This document shows, in pieces, positions 1 through 6,522 of a stretch of DNA of 11,291 nucleotides. A program made the position numbers and the translations under genes. The notes beneath the pieces were generated by a model. That model did not search any database. It was not told the DNA's origin and worked only from the letters and a program-made list of their open reading frames with translations. Source of the stretch: Oscillospiraceae bacterium. Its GTDB lineage: Bacteria; Bacillota; Clostridia; Oscillospirales; Oscillospiraceae. The stretch is from positions 1,180 through 12,470 of the forward strand of contig JAJBVW010000023.1 in NCBI GenBank assembly GCA_020866945.1. The letters run 5' to 3'. Positions within the stretch are counted from its first letter, which is position 1; every line of letters starts with the position of its first letter.

Positions 1-725
1 TCCTTTTTAATCTCCCAAAGGGGCAGGATCTCCTGCTGTTTTTCATCCAAAAAGTGAACGATACCGTCGATGGTTTCCCGGGCCAGGCTCTGGAAGTCAA
101 TCGTCTGGACAAAGCTCACGGCCTCGCGGATTTTTTCCTCCGGCACCTGATAGATGCGCAGAGCGCTTTCCAAAAATGCCCTCACCTTGTCCTCCATGGT
201 GAACCATATGGAGCAGGGGACGGCCATAAAGCCCCGCATGACCCCGCCGGAGGCAATCTCCAGCTTATAGAAGTCCCTGGCATCCAGATCCGGCAGCTGC
301 TCCCGGAATACCTCCTGTATCCGGCCCGCGACATTCTCCCGCACAAGGGCGGAGGGCTTCGGGAGAGAATAGGCCTCGCAGTATATCTCCCGGAGGTTTT
401 TGTCCATCTCCACAATATAAAGCTGCAAAACCGTCTCCGCGGCATAGAAAAGAATCTTGTCTCCCTTCTCCATGCCCGGGGTGTTTTTCAGCAGCAGAGT
501 CGTTACGTCAAACTGGCGGTCAATCACCAGCTTCACGAGGCCGCAGAGGATGTCCTCCTTGGTTCCGAACAGATTTGTCACCGAGCCGCTGCTCAGTCCG
601 CTTTGGGCGGCAATATCCCGGATGGTGGTATTCGTATACCCCAGGGACAGAAAGCTCTTTGCCGACACAAATAATATCCGCTGGCACTGTGCCTCGTGGT
701 TTTTTCCTGGCTTGTGGTTTGCCAT
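1..725 (-). CDS. TetR/AcrR-family transcriptional regulator (3' end beyond window)
   Basis: The frame reads 241 codons from ATG at 725 to the left edge without a stop, so the C-terminus is missing. The start is set by AAGGAG at 732-737, six bases upstream. Residues about 12-60 form a TetR-type helix-turn-helix: a helix ending in AKSFLSLGYTNTT, then IRDIAAQSGLSSGSVTNLF and GTKEDIL, the usual order of turn, recognition helix and following residues. The rest is alpha-helical without a recognisable ligand signature, as expected for the variable effector-binding and dimerisation domain. At 241 residues and still open, it is longer than the usual 190-220. A palindrome in its leader could be an autoregulatory operator. 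The surface-protein gene behind it reads the same way but ends before a hairpin, so the two are probably separate units. The family is clear; the target and ligand are unknown. Confidence 0.9.
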   Translation of the reverse strand, partial: MANHKPGKNHEAQCQRILFVSAKSFLSLGYTNTTIRDIAAQSGLSSGSVTNLFGTKEDILCGLVKLVIDRQFDVTTLLLKNTPGMEKGDKILFYAAETVLQLYIVEMDKNLREIYCEAYSLPKPSALVRENVAGRIQEVFREQLPDLDARDFYKLEIASGGVMRGFMAVPCSIWFTMEDKVRAFLESALRIYQVPEEKIREAVSFVQTIDFQSLARETIDGIVHFLDEKQQEILPLWEIKK

Positions 726-740
726 GGTGTTCTCCTTCCC

Positions 741-757
741 GCTCCCCTGCTGGGAGC
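741..757 (-). promoter_or_regulatory. Palindrome in the tetR-like leader, possible operator
   Basis: GCTCCC-N5-GGGAGC is a perfect 6+6 inverted repeat. It lies between a possible -10 box (TATACT on the minus strand, 769-764) and the ribosome binding site at 732-737. With that -10, transcription would start at about 757, so the palindrome would occupy the first 17 transcribed bases. No convincing -35 box was found. It could be a TetR-type operator used for autorepression, or simply a 5' stabilising hairpin. The symmetry is seen; the function is inferred. Confidence 0.4.
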
Positions 758-795
758 GTCCGTAGTATATTTTTTATATCGTAAGAAAGAGCGGT

Positions 796-833
796 CGGGC
801 GGGGAGGAAATTGGATTTTTTCTCCGCCGCCCG
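796..833 (-). terminator. GC-rich hairpin after the surface-protein gene, probable terminator
   Basis: CGGGCGGGGAG at 796-806 pairs with CTCCGCCGCCCG at 822-833 (11 pairs, one bulged G) around a loop containing a T-run. It sits 15 bases beyond the stop codon at 848-850. On the minus strand the arm is followed only by a weak T-rich stretch (about 781-792), so termination may be incomplete. Confidence 0.55.
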
Positions 834-847
834 GCTGCCTCACAGTT

Positions 848-2875
848 TTATTTTCCCGTCCGCTTTCTGCGCCAAACCGCCGTCAGGGGCAGAAGCCCTG
901 CGCAGGCCAGCAGGAGCGCGAGCCAGAGGGTCACATCCGTCTCGTCCCCGGTGGCCGGGCTGACGGCCGTGGCGGCGGGGGACGCAGTGGACGAAGCTCC
1001 CTGAACGGGCGTGGGGTCAGATGTCCCCGCGCGCTCGGACGTGCCCGTGGGGTCGGACGGACCCATGGGGTCGGTTGTGCCCGGGGGGGCAGACGTGCCC
1101 GTGGGGTCGGACGTACCCGTGGGGTCGGACGTACCCGTGGGGTCGGACGTGCCTGTGGGGTCGGTTGTACCCGTGGGGTCGGTTGTGCCTGTGGGGTTAG
1201 ATGTGCCCGTTGACGTGGCCGTCCATCCGGCGTAGACGGTGGCGTCCTGAACCATGGCGACGGAGGTGAAGGGGGTGGTCAGCGCCGCGTCCTCATACCA
1301 GCCGGTGAAGGTGTACCCGCTCCGGGTGGGTACATAGTTGGAAAGGTCGTCGATGACCGTCCCCACGGCGGCCCCCACATCGGCCAGGTCACTGCCCCCG
1401 TTGGTGTCAAAGGACAGAGTCCAGCCGGTGTAGGTGCAGGTGAAGGCAATCTCGGTCAGCCCGGGGTTCGCGGCCAGCAGGACGTATTTTGAGGAAGTGT
1501 CTTTGTTAACCTTGGTGATTGTTATGCCAGTTCCTTCATCAAAATCCGCATAAACCTCATACGACACACCCTCATACGCCCATCCATCCTTCTCTTCCTC
1601 AACCAGTTCCACGGCAAAAGGAGTTTCGTCCATGCCATCGGCTGTGGACGCGGCAACAAGAGCTGTTACCGTTCCGGAATACACACCCTGGCCGTTGGTA
1701 TAGATAGTGCCAGTGCCTATAATCTCCCATCCAGAATAAGTGTCATAATAGATATTTACCGTAAAATCCTCCGGCGGAGCGGCGGAGCTGCCATTCTCTT
1801 CCACCGTTATCTCCACGTCAACGCTTAAAAGGTAGTTGTTCTCCTCCCAGACGGCGTAAAGGGTTGTGTGATCTGTGAGCGTCACATCTTGGCCATAATA
1901 GCAGGCTGTCGAAGTAGCATTCTCCTCATAAGCCCAGCCTATAAATGTATAATCAACCCTGGTCGGCACTGCGCTGGTGATTGTAATATTGCCCTTTGCG
2001 TCGCTGGTATCCTGCATTTCATCCGTGTTGCCAAAAGTGCCGCCGTTCGCGTCATAGGTTATGGTGTAATAGACTGCGGCCGGCATCGTCAAAATATCGG
2101 AGTCCGTGCTGCTGGACTCGACTGTGTATGTGCCTGTTCCTGACACCTGATAAAAGGTGACAGTGACGTAATAGCTCGCCCCCGGTTCCATGATGGTCTC
2201 GCCGAAATTGTAATAAGCATACTCCCAGGTCTTTTCGCCGCTGTCAACCTCCGTCCACGTTGACTCTGACTCGTCATACTTATAAAGCGTTACCGCATAC
2301 GCTACTTGTGCGTCAGGCACAGTTATATACTGCCATTCGGCCCTGCCATCTTTGTCAAGGGTGACGTTTGTGGGGGCAGCGTATTGATAGGTTATGTTGG
2401 TTGCGCCGCTGCTGGTCATTTTACTAATGTCATCGTTCGAGGCCACCAACACGATGACGGAAGCCGTATTGTATAACGCACCACTCCCTATGGAGTTTTT
2501 TCCTACGGAAGTTGGTATTGTCACCGTCAAACTCGTGCACCCATAAAAAGCATATTCGCCAATCGAGGTCACGGTGCTGGGGATTGTGACGCTGGTCAGA
2601 CTTGAGCAGTACCGAAAAGCCTCATCCCCTATAGCGGTAACAGTGTACGTAACACCTTCGTTTGTAACGGTGGAAGGAATCGTGTAGGAGCTGCTGTTAT
2701 AGCTCCCGCTCGCAACCTTAACGGTAGATGCCGATGTCACCTCAAACGTCAGCCCGCTGGTACTGTCCGTGAAGGTGTCCCCCACATCAAGGGCCGCCGC
2801 TGAAATGGACAGCGCTCCCAGGCACAGGGCCAGGGCCAGCAGCACAGTGAACAGCCGCGCAGTTTGTTTTTTCAT
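848..2875 (-). CDS. Cell-wall-anchored surface protein with BspA-like LRR, InlB B-type repeats and SPATG sorting signal
   Basis: This 675-residue protein is probably exported and attached to peptidoglycan by a sortase. ATG at 2875 is preferred over an in-frame ATG at 2920, because AGGAGG sits eight bases upstream and the product then opens with a typical signal peptide (KK, hydrophobic core, SAAA at about 25-28). In order: BspA/LRR_5-type repeats at about 68-120 (TAIGDEAFRYCSSLTSVTIP, then SIGEYAFYGC); a beta-sandwich-like stretch at about 169-265; an InlB B/Flg_new repeat at 269-343 (YDANGG ... FIGWAYEE ... LYAVW); an unassigned beta-rich region at about 348-484; a second Flg_new repeat at 485-551 (FDTNGG ... 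FTGWYED ... VYAGW); a Pro/Thr/Gly stalk at 558-623; SPATG at 639-643; a membrane helix at 648-668; and a WRRKR tail. SPATG fits the (S/N)PxTG pattern rather than canonical LPxTG. An adhesin role is inferred. No sortase gene lies in the window. Confidence 0.9.
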   Translation of the reverse strand: MKKQTARLFTVLLALALCLGALSISAAALDVGDTFTDSTSGLTFEVTSASTVKVASGSYNSSSYTIPSTVTNEGVTYTVTAIGDEAFRYCSSLTSVTIPSTVTSIGEYAFYGCTSLTVTIPTSVGKNSIGSGALYNTASVIVLVASNDDISKMTSSGATNITYQYAAPTNVTLDKDGRAEWQYITVPDAQVAYAVTLYKYDESESTWTEVDSGEKTWEYAYYNFGETIMEPGASYYVTVTFYQVSGTGTYTVESSSTDSDILTMPAAVYYTITYDANGGTFGNTDEMQDTSDAKGNITITSAVPTRVDYTFIGWAYEENATSTACYYGQDVTLTDHTTLYAVWEENNYLLSVDVEITVEENGSSAAPPEDFTVNIYYDTYSGWEIIGTGTIYTNGQGVYSGTVTALVAASTADGMDETPFAVELVEEEKDGWAYEGVSYEVYADFDEGTGITITKVNKDTSSKYVLLAANPGLTEIAFTCTYTGWTLSFDTNGGSDLADVGAAVGTVIDDLSNYVPTRSGYTFTGWYEDAALTTPFTSVAMVQDATVYAGWTATSTGTSNPTGTTDPTGTTDPTGTSDPTGTSDPTGTSDPTGTSAPPGTTDPMGPSDPTGTSERAGTSDPTPVQGASSTASPAATAVSPATGDETDVTLWLALLLACAGLLPLTAVWRRKRTGK
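1007..1204 (-). repeat. Eleven 18-bp tandem repeats encoding a (T/S)(S/T)DPTG stalk
   Basis: Eleven consecutive 18-bp units encode six-residue repeats of the form T-(S/T)-D-P-T-G. Copies in the middle are almost identical at DNA level, and copies at the carboxyl end (TSAPPG, PSDPTG, TSERAG) have drifted. The repeat joins the second InlB-type domain to the sorting signal, where a wall-spanning spacer would be expected. Keeping the unit in frame means copy number could change by slippage without breaking the gene. Confidence 0.9.
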
Positions 2876-2963
2876 CCTTCTCTCCTCCTGAAAAAAATTT
2901 AGCAAAACTGATTTCAACACGAATCATTTCAATCCTCTAAAACGTGTTTTATATTTCAAGACC

Positions 2964-2992
2964 ATTCTAACATGGGCACATTGTCAAGTCAA
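2964..2992 (-). promoter_or_regulatory. Sigma-A-type promoter of the surface-protein gene
   Basis: On the minus strand TTGACT (2992-2987) and TAGAAT (2969-2964) are separated by exactly 17 bases. TG lies one base upstream of the -10 box, as in an extended -10 element. The expected start is near 2957, giving a leader of about 80 bases that ends in AGGAGG. Confidence 0.75.
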
Positions 2993-3048
2993 GAACAAGA
3001 TAGAAAAAGTTTAAAAAAAATTTCACCCCGCGATTGGCAGGGCGAAGC

Positions 3049-3085
3049 AAAAAAGCCTCACCCCGCATTCCGCGGGGTGAGGCTT
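3049..3085 (-). terminator. Rho-independent terminator of the zinc-ribbon/J-protein unit
   Basis: A perfect 14-bp stem (3053-3066 with 3072-3085) has a five-base loop. On the minus strand it is followed by six T residues and lies 15 bases after the J-protein stop codon. It also separates this unit from the surface-protein promoter downstream. Confidence 0.93.
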
Positions 3086-3100
3086 GGGTGACATAATTTC

Positions 3101-3637
3101 TTAATCGGTCTGGTAATATCCGTAGCCAGGCATATAATAGCCGCTGGGCTGTTCGTTTTGGTAGTTTACATAATAGGAACCGCCGATCCCGCCAAAAAGC
3201 ACGCTCAGGATGAAGCGTATCAGGAAAATCGCCACCATGACGGCCAGAATGACGGAGATAGGACTGTTGCCCCGGCGGCCGGAGGAGGAATGACGGCCCG
3301 GGAAGAAGATGTCGTAGTGGTCGTCATAGCCGCCGTTGCCGCCGCTGCCAGAGCCAGAGCCGGAAGCGCTGCCGCTGTAGCCGCTGCTCTCATAGGCCGC
3401 GCGCTGGCCGCCGTAGGCCGTTCGGGTATGGGCGGAGCTGCTCTGAGCCGTTCCCCCGTTCGCCCGCTGGTTTTTAATCTCGTCATAGGCGCGGTTGATC
3501 TGCCCCATCTTCTCCGCGGCGGCAGGATTGTTTGGGTTCAGATCAGGGTGATATTTTTTTGCCAGGCGCTTATACGCCTTGGAAATTTCCTCATCCGAGG
3601 CATCCGGCTTCACGCCTAAAACGTCGTATGGATTCAT
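3101..3637 (-). CDS. J-domain protein with C-terminal membrane anchor
   Basis: This 178-residue protein starts with a J domain (residues about 2-60): NPYDVLGV, then AYKRLAKKYHPDLNP with the HPD motif at 30-32, then a helix with INRAYDEI. The HPD loop is what stimulates the ATPase of DnaK-type chaperones, so it should recruit DnaK. The Gly/Phe region, zinc-finger and substrate-binding domains of true DnaJ are absent. Instead residues 61-105 are a Gly/Ser/Tyr-rich linker, 126-148 a hydrophobic helix, and the last 30 residues a Tyr/Gly-rich tail. The J domain is expected on the cytoplasmic face. The start codon overlaps the stop of the zinc-ribbon gene upstream (ATGA, 3637-3634), implying translational coupling; AAAGGA at 3642-3647 provides its own ribosome site. 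It is not DnaJ itself. The client is unknown. Confidence 0.9.
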   Translation of the reverse strand: MNPYDVLGVKPDASDEEISKAYKRLAKKYHPDLNPNNPAAAEKMGQINRAYDEIKNQRANGGTAQSSSAHTRTAYGGQRAAYESSGYSGSASGSGSGSGGNGGYDDHYDIFFPGRHSSSGRRGNSPISVILAVMVAIFLIRFILSVLFGGIGGSYYVNYQNEQPSGYYMPGYGYYQTD

Positions 3638-4044
3638 GTCTTCCTTTCAAACCGACGGCCGCATTTCCGGCACGTCATAAGGATTTTTCCCTTTCCCCTG
3701 GGCACACGCAGCAGCGTGTGGCAGGAGGGACAGCGAAAGAAGCGGTATTCCTTCCGCTGCTGCCAGCGGTCTTTCAGCGAGCCGAACCAGCCCGTCACCG
3801 CCCGCTTTTTCTTCAAGTACCATTGATTTTCCTGCTGGCGCTTGTATACGTTTCGGGACATGATGCGGAACATATCGTAAACCAGGGCAGCTACTGCTAC
3901 GGCATAGAATATCGTTCCCGCGTATCCATTGAATATAAGGGCCAGCACGAACAGCACAAGAGCCGCAATCATCAGGAACCGGGAAAACTCGTCCTGTCCG
4001 TAACGGCCATACATGAACTGTTCCATTCTTTGTCTAAACCTCAT
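3634..4044 (-). CDS. Membrane protein with C-terminal zinc ribbon, partner of the J-domain protein
   Basis: This 136-residue protein has a short basic N-terminus, two adjacent hydrophobic helices at about 22-39 and 43-57, a basic linker (RNVYKRQQ, LKKKR, QQRKEYR) and a zinc-ribbon-like tail with Cys105-x2-Cys108 and Cys125-x2-Cys128. The basic linker puts the ribbon in the cytoplasm by the positive-inside rule. ATG at 4044 has AAGGTGA upstream; a second in-frame ATG seven codons in is less well placed. Its stop overlaps the start of the J-domain gene, so the two proteins are probably made together and may form a complex at the inner face of the membrane. No enzyme motif is visible. The ribbon could hold a protein or nucleic acid; neither can be told from the sequence. 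No convincing promoter was found in the 157 bp upstream (4045-4201). Confidence 0.85.
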   Translation of the reverse strand: MRFRQRMEQFMYGRYGQDEFSRFLMIAALVLFVLALIFNGYAGTIFYAVAVAALVYDMFRIMSRNVYKRQQENQWYLKKKRAVTGWFGSLKDRWQQRKEYRFFRCPSCHTLLRVPRGKGKILMTCRKCGRRFERKT

Positions 4045-4147
4045 GCAATCACCTTATACCTTATTTCTTTGATATAAGCATAAACCACATAAGGCTATTT
4101 ATGTTGAACAAAGTGTTAAATATTTGCAGGTTTTTTTATAGGAAAGA

Positions 4148-4173
4148 CCGCCGCAGGCAAATGTCTGCGGCGG
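4148..4173 (-). terminator. Hairpin terminator after left-hand SGEAS protein gene
   Basis: CCGCCGCAG (4148-4156) pairs perfectly with CTGCGGCGG (4165-4173) around an eight-base loop. On the minus strand it is followed by TCTTTCC, a modest T-rich tract. It lies about 30 bases past the stop codon. Confidence 0.7.
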
Positions 4174-4201
4174 CCAGGCTACATATTAGGGTTTATCCGG
4201 A

Positions 4202-6235
4202 TTAGTTGGCGGAAGCCGCGCCGGCGGCGGAGGTGTCGGTCACGTCCAGAGCAGCCGCAGCGGCCTCGACGTCCAGGACGCCGTCGTCGGTCACGCCGCC
4301 GCCGACATTGGTGCCGCCGCCGACAGCCTCGATGGTGCCGTAGGTGCCGGCCTCGACGACCTCGTCAGAGGCAGTCAGGGTCAGGGTGCCGTCAGCATTC
4401 TCGGTCAGGGTGCCGTAAACGGTAGCGCCTTCCTCGATGGTCAGGCTGGTCAGCAGGGACTCTTCCTCAACGACCCAAACGCCGTCGGCCTCAACGACCA
4501 CGGAGGCGGTGGAGGTGCCGTTGTAGTAGACCTTGTTCATCACATGGCCCTGCAGGAAGTACTCGTTGATGGTGTAGGTCTTGAACTGGATGTAAGCGGC
4601 CTCGGACTCGTCCTCGGTCACGTTGCCGTCAGCGTCCAGCAGGACATAGGTGATGTCGTCGCCGTAGTAAGCGATGCCCTCGATGGCCTCAGCGCTGTAA
4701 GCGATGCCCTTGATGGTGGAGGTCAGCGCGATGTCGCCGGTCAGGGTAGCACCCTCGCCGATGGTGACGACCAGGTCGTCGCCGGTCTGGGTGTAATAGC
4801 CGGAGCCGTTGAAGATGTCGCCAACGTAATCGCCGTTGGTGAAGGTAGCGGTGACGGTGTTGCCGCCGGAGCTGGAGGTGTAGTCATAGTTGATGCCGGG
4901 GAAGCCGTCCTCAGCGCCGACATTGGACTCGTCATAGAGAGTGCTGAAACCCTCGGCCATGGAAATCATGCCGATACGGTTGTCGTCGTCATTGTCCTCC
5001 ATCTGGATGAGGATGCCGGAGGCGGAGTTCAGAACGGCCTCGTCGAAGTAGTAGTCGCCGTCAGCGGCCTTGTTCAGAACAACGGCCTCTTCCACGTTGA
5101 TGACGGTGCCGTCGGTAACATAGATGCCGTCGGACAGGCTGTTGTGCTGCATGAAGCCGTACACAGCGTTGATGGTGGTCACATTGCCCTCGCCCTCGAC
5201 GGTCTCGATAAGCTCGCCGTTGGCGTCATACAGGTCGATGTCGCCGTTGGAGGAGGTGTAAACACCGGTGGTAGCGCCGGTGATGATGGCGGCATAGGTC
5301 ACGCCGCTGATGGTGGTGCCATAGTAGTACTGAGAGGGGTTGCCGATGTAGTAAGCGCCATAGCCGGAGCCGTAAGCGTCCTCGTCATAGCCGAAGATGC
5401 GCCAGCCGGAGTCCATGCCGCCCTCAGACTCGGAGACGATGGACAGGTCGGAATCAACAACATTGATGACCATGTCAGAGCCGGAGTCGGTGGACAGAAG
5501 CGCCCAGCCGCCGGCCACCATGGTGGAGTTCAGAACGGTCAGGGTGGGGGTAGCGCCGATCATGTTGACCACACGGGCGCCGCCCTGGATGCCCAGGCAC
5601 CACGGCGGGGAGAGCATGATGTCCTGGTTCGCGCTGTTGACGTATTCGTCATAGGCCTCGGTCAGGGGGTCAGCGCCCATGACGATGAAGGTGGAGTCCT
5701 TCACGATGACGCTGGAGTTCTCGGACACGATAACGCCGGTACGCTCGAAGCCTTCGGTGTAGACATAGGCGTCCTCGATGGTCAGCGTAGCGCTGTCATG
5801 AGCTACAAACACGGAACCCTGGCCGGTGAAATCACTGGCCAGCTGGCCGTCGGTGTCGTCGGTGGCGATCTCAACGCCGGTAACGGTGGCGGAGGCATCC
5901 TCGCCGTGGACGTACACAGCGGTGTAGCCCGCGCCGGTGACGGTCTCATCCAGAACGACCTCCACGTCGGCCTCGGTAACGTCGGTGCCGATGTAGATGT
6001 TGCCGGTGTCGTCACGGCTGGTGTAGTCGGTCAGGGGGCCGTATTCAGAGGCGGTGAGCTGGGACACGTCCACATTGATGGACGTCTCAGGGATCGTGAT
6101 GGCAGCGGTCTCTTCAACCTCCGCAGACGCCTCGCCGGAGGCCTCGCCAGAGGCTTCGCCGCTTGCAAAAGCGCCCACAGAAAGGATCATGCAAAGAGCC
6201 ACGATCAGTGCCAACAATTTGCTGAGCTTCTTCAT
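4202..6235 (-). CDS. Secreted acidic beta-rich protein with SGEAS linker (left paralogue)
   Basis: I do not recognise a named family. The 677-residue product has a clear signal peptide (MKKLSKLLAL...VGAFA, cleavage near residue 24), then three SGEA repeats at 25-37. A Thr/Val/Gly/Asp-rich body follows, whose short alternating strands (VIVKDSTFIVMG, TLTVLNSTMV, MVINVVDSDLSIV) resemble a right-handed beta-helix. Marked local motifs are SPPWCLGIQGGARVVNMIG (209-227), SGWRIFGYDEDAYG (276-289), NGDYVGDIFNGSGYY (467-481) and GGGTNVGGGVTDDG (639-652). The mature chain has only about five Lys and five Arg among many Asp/Glu, so it is strongly acidic, with one Cys (213). There is no LPxTG motif, membrane helix or anchor domain, so it is probably released or held non-covalently. 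It is about 70% identical by eye to the divergent neighbour, lacking that protein's C-terminal module. The ribosome site is weak or distant (AAAGGA, 13 bases from ATG). Confidence 0.85.
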   Translation of the reverse strand: MKKLSKLLALIVALCMILSVGAFASGEASGEASGEASAEVEETAAITIPETSINVDVSQLTASEYGPLTDYTSRDDTGNIYIGTDVTEADVEVVLDETVTGAGYTAVYVHGEDASATVTGVEIATDDTDGQLASDFTGQGSVFVAHDSATLTIEDAYVYTEGFERTGVIVSENSSVIVKDSTFIVMGADPLTEAYDEYVNSANQDIMLSPPWCLGIQGGARVVNMIGATPTLTVLNSTMVAGGWALLSTDSGSDMVINVVDSDLSIVSESEGGMDSGWRIFGYDEDAYGSGYGAYYIGNPSQYYYGTTISGVTYAAIITGATTGVYTSSNGDIDLYDANGELIETVEGEGNVTTINAVYGFMQHNSLSDGIYVTDGTVINVEEAVVLNKAADGDYYFDEAVLNSASGILIQMEDNDDDNRIGMISMAEGFSTLYDESNVGAEDGFPGINYDYTSSSGGNTVTATFTNGDYVGDIFNGSGYYTQTGDDLVVTIGEGATLTGDIALTSTIKGIAYSAEAIEGIAYYGDDITYVLLDADGNVTEDESEAAYIQFKTYTINEYFLQGHVMNKVYYNGTSTASVVVEADGVWVVEEESLLTSLTIEEGATVYGTLTENADGTLTLTASDEVVEAGTYGTIEAVGGGTNVGGGVTDDGVLDVEAAAAALDVTDTSAAGAASAN

Positions 6236-6296
6236 AAGTAGGAATTCTTCCTTTCATAAAATATCTTCCTGCGTGCATTACCACGCTGTAGCTTGT

Positions 6297-6325
6297 ATTA
6301 TAGCCGAAATCCTCACAGTATGCAA
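6297..6325 (-). promoter_or_regulatory. Sigma-A-type promoter of the left SGEAS gene
   Basis: On the minus strand TTGCAT (6325-6320) and a perfect TATAAT (6302-6297) are 17 bases apart. The start is expected near 6290, giving a leader of about 55 bases before ATG at 6235. The AT-rich DNA just upstream (6326-6360) could act as an UP element. Confidence 0.8.
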
Positions 6326-6353
6326 GTGTTAAATTAAAAATTTGTTATTTAGA

Positions 6354-6381
6354 TTACAATTATTGTCATATACTTTACAAT
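6354..6381. repeat. TTACAAT direct repeats 21 bp apart between the divergent promoters
   Basis: TTACAAT occurs at 6354-6360 and 6375-6381, exactly 21 bp (two helical turns) apart on the same DNA face. The inverted form ATTGTAA recurs at 6477-6483, overlapping the right gene's -10 box. This arrangement could bind a dimeric regulator between and at the two promoters. The spacer is AT-rich, so chance repeats are possible. Confidence 0.35.
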
Positions 6382-6449
6382 CATGTTAGTTACCATTGGA
6401 GGTTCGTGAAAAAAATCCAAAAAAACATCTCCGAGCGGCAAGATTGTTG

Positions 6450-6478
6450 TTGAAATCTCATTTAAATTAGGTTATTAT
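6450..6478 (+). promoter_or_regulatory. Sigma-A-type promoter of the right SGEAS gene
   Basis: TTGAAA (6450-6455) and TATTAT (6473-6478) are 17 bases apart. A-rich tracts at 6409-6425 lie upstream. The expected start is near 6485, which coincides with the inverted repeat GTCAT-AAC-ATGAC (6485-6497), a possible operator or 5' hairpin. The leader is about 38 bases. Confidence 0.8.
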
Positions 6479-6522
6479 TGTAACGTCATAACATGACACA
6501 CTTTTTGGAAGGAGAACAACCC

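Noticed and set aside
1007..1204. Regular short repeats that could suggest a CRISPR array
   Set aside because: The units are contiguous 18-bp coding repeats without spacers, in frame within a surface-protein gene.
1011..1235. A plus-strand frame encoding VPVGSD repeats opposite the surface-protein stalk
   Set aside because: It only reflects the 18-bp coding repeat read from the other strand.
2876..2920. An upstream ATG extending the surface protein by 15 residues
   Set aside because: It would place a non-signal-like segment before the signal peptide, and the ideal AGGAGG serves the ATG at 2875 instead.
4544..6241. A 565-codon open frame on the plus strand opposite the left SGEAS gene
   Set aside because: It is a shadow frame of the same kind: low-complexity Val/Gly/Asp text, with no good ribosome site.
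6406..6453. A 15-codon GTG-initiated frame after GGAGG in the divergent spacer (possible leader peptide)
   Set aside because: The ribosome site is only three bases from GTG, and the frame ends at the -35 box, upstream of the right gene's expected transcription start.
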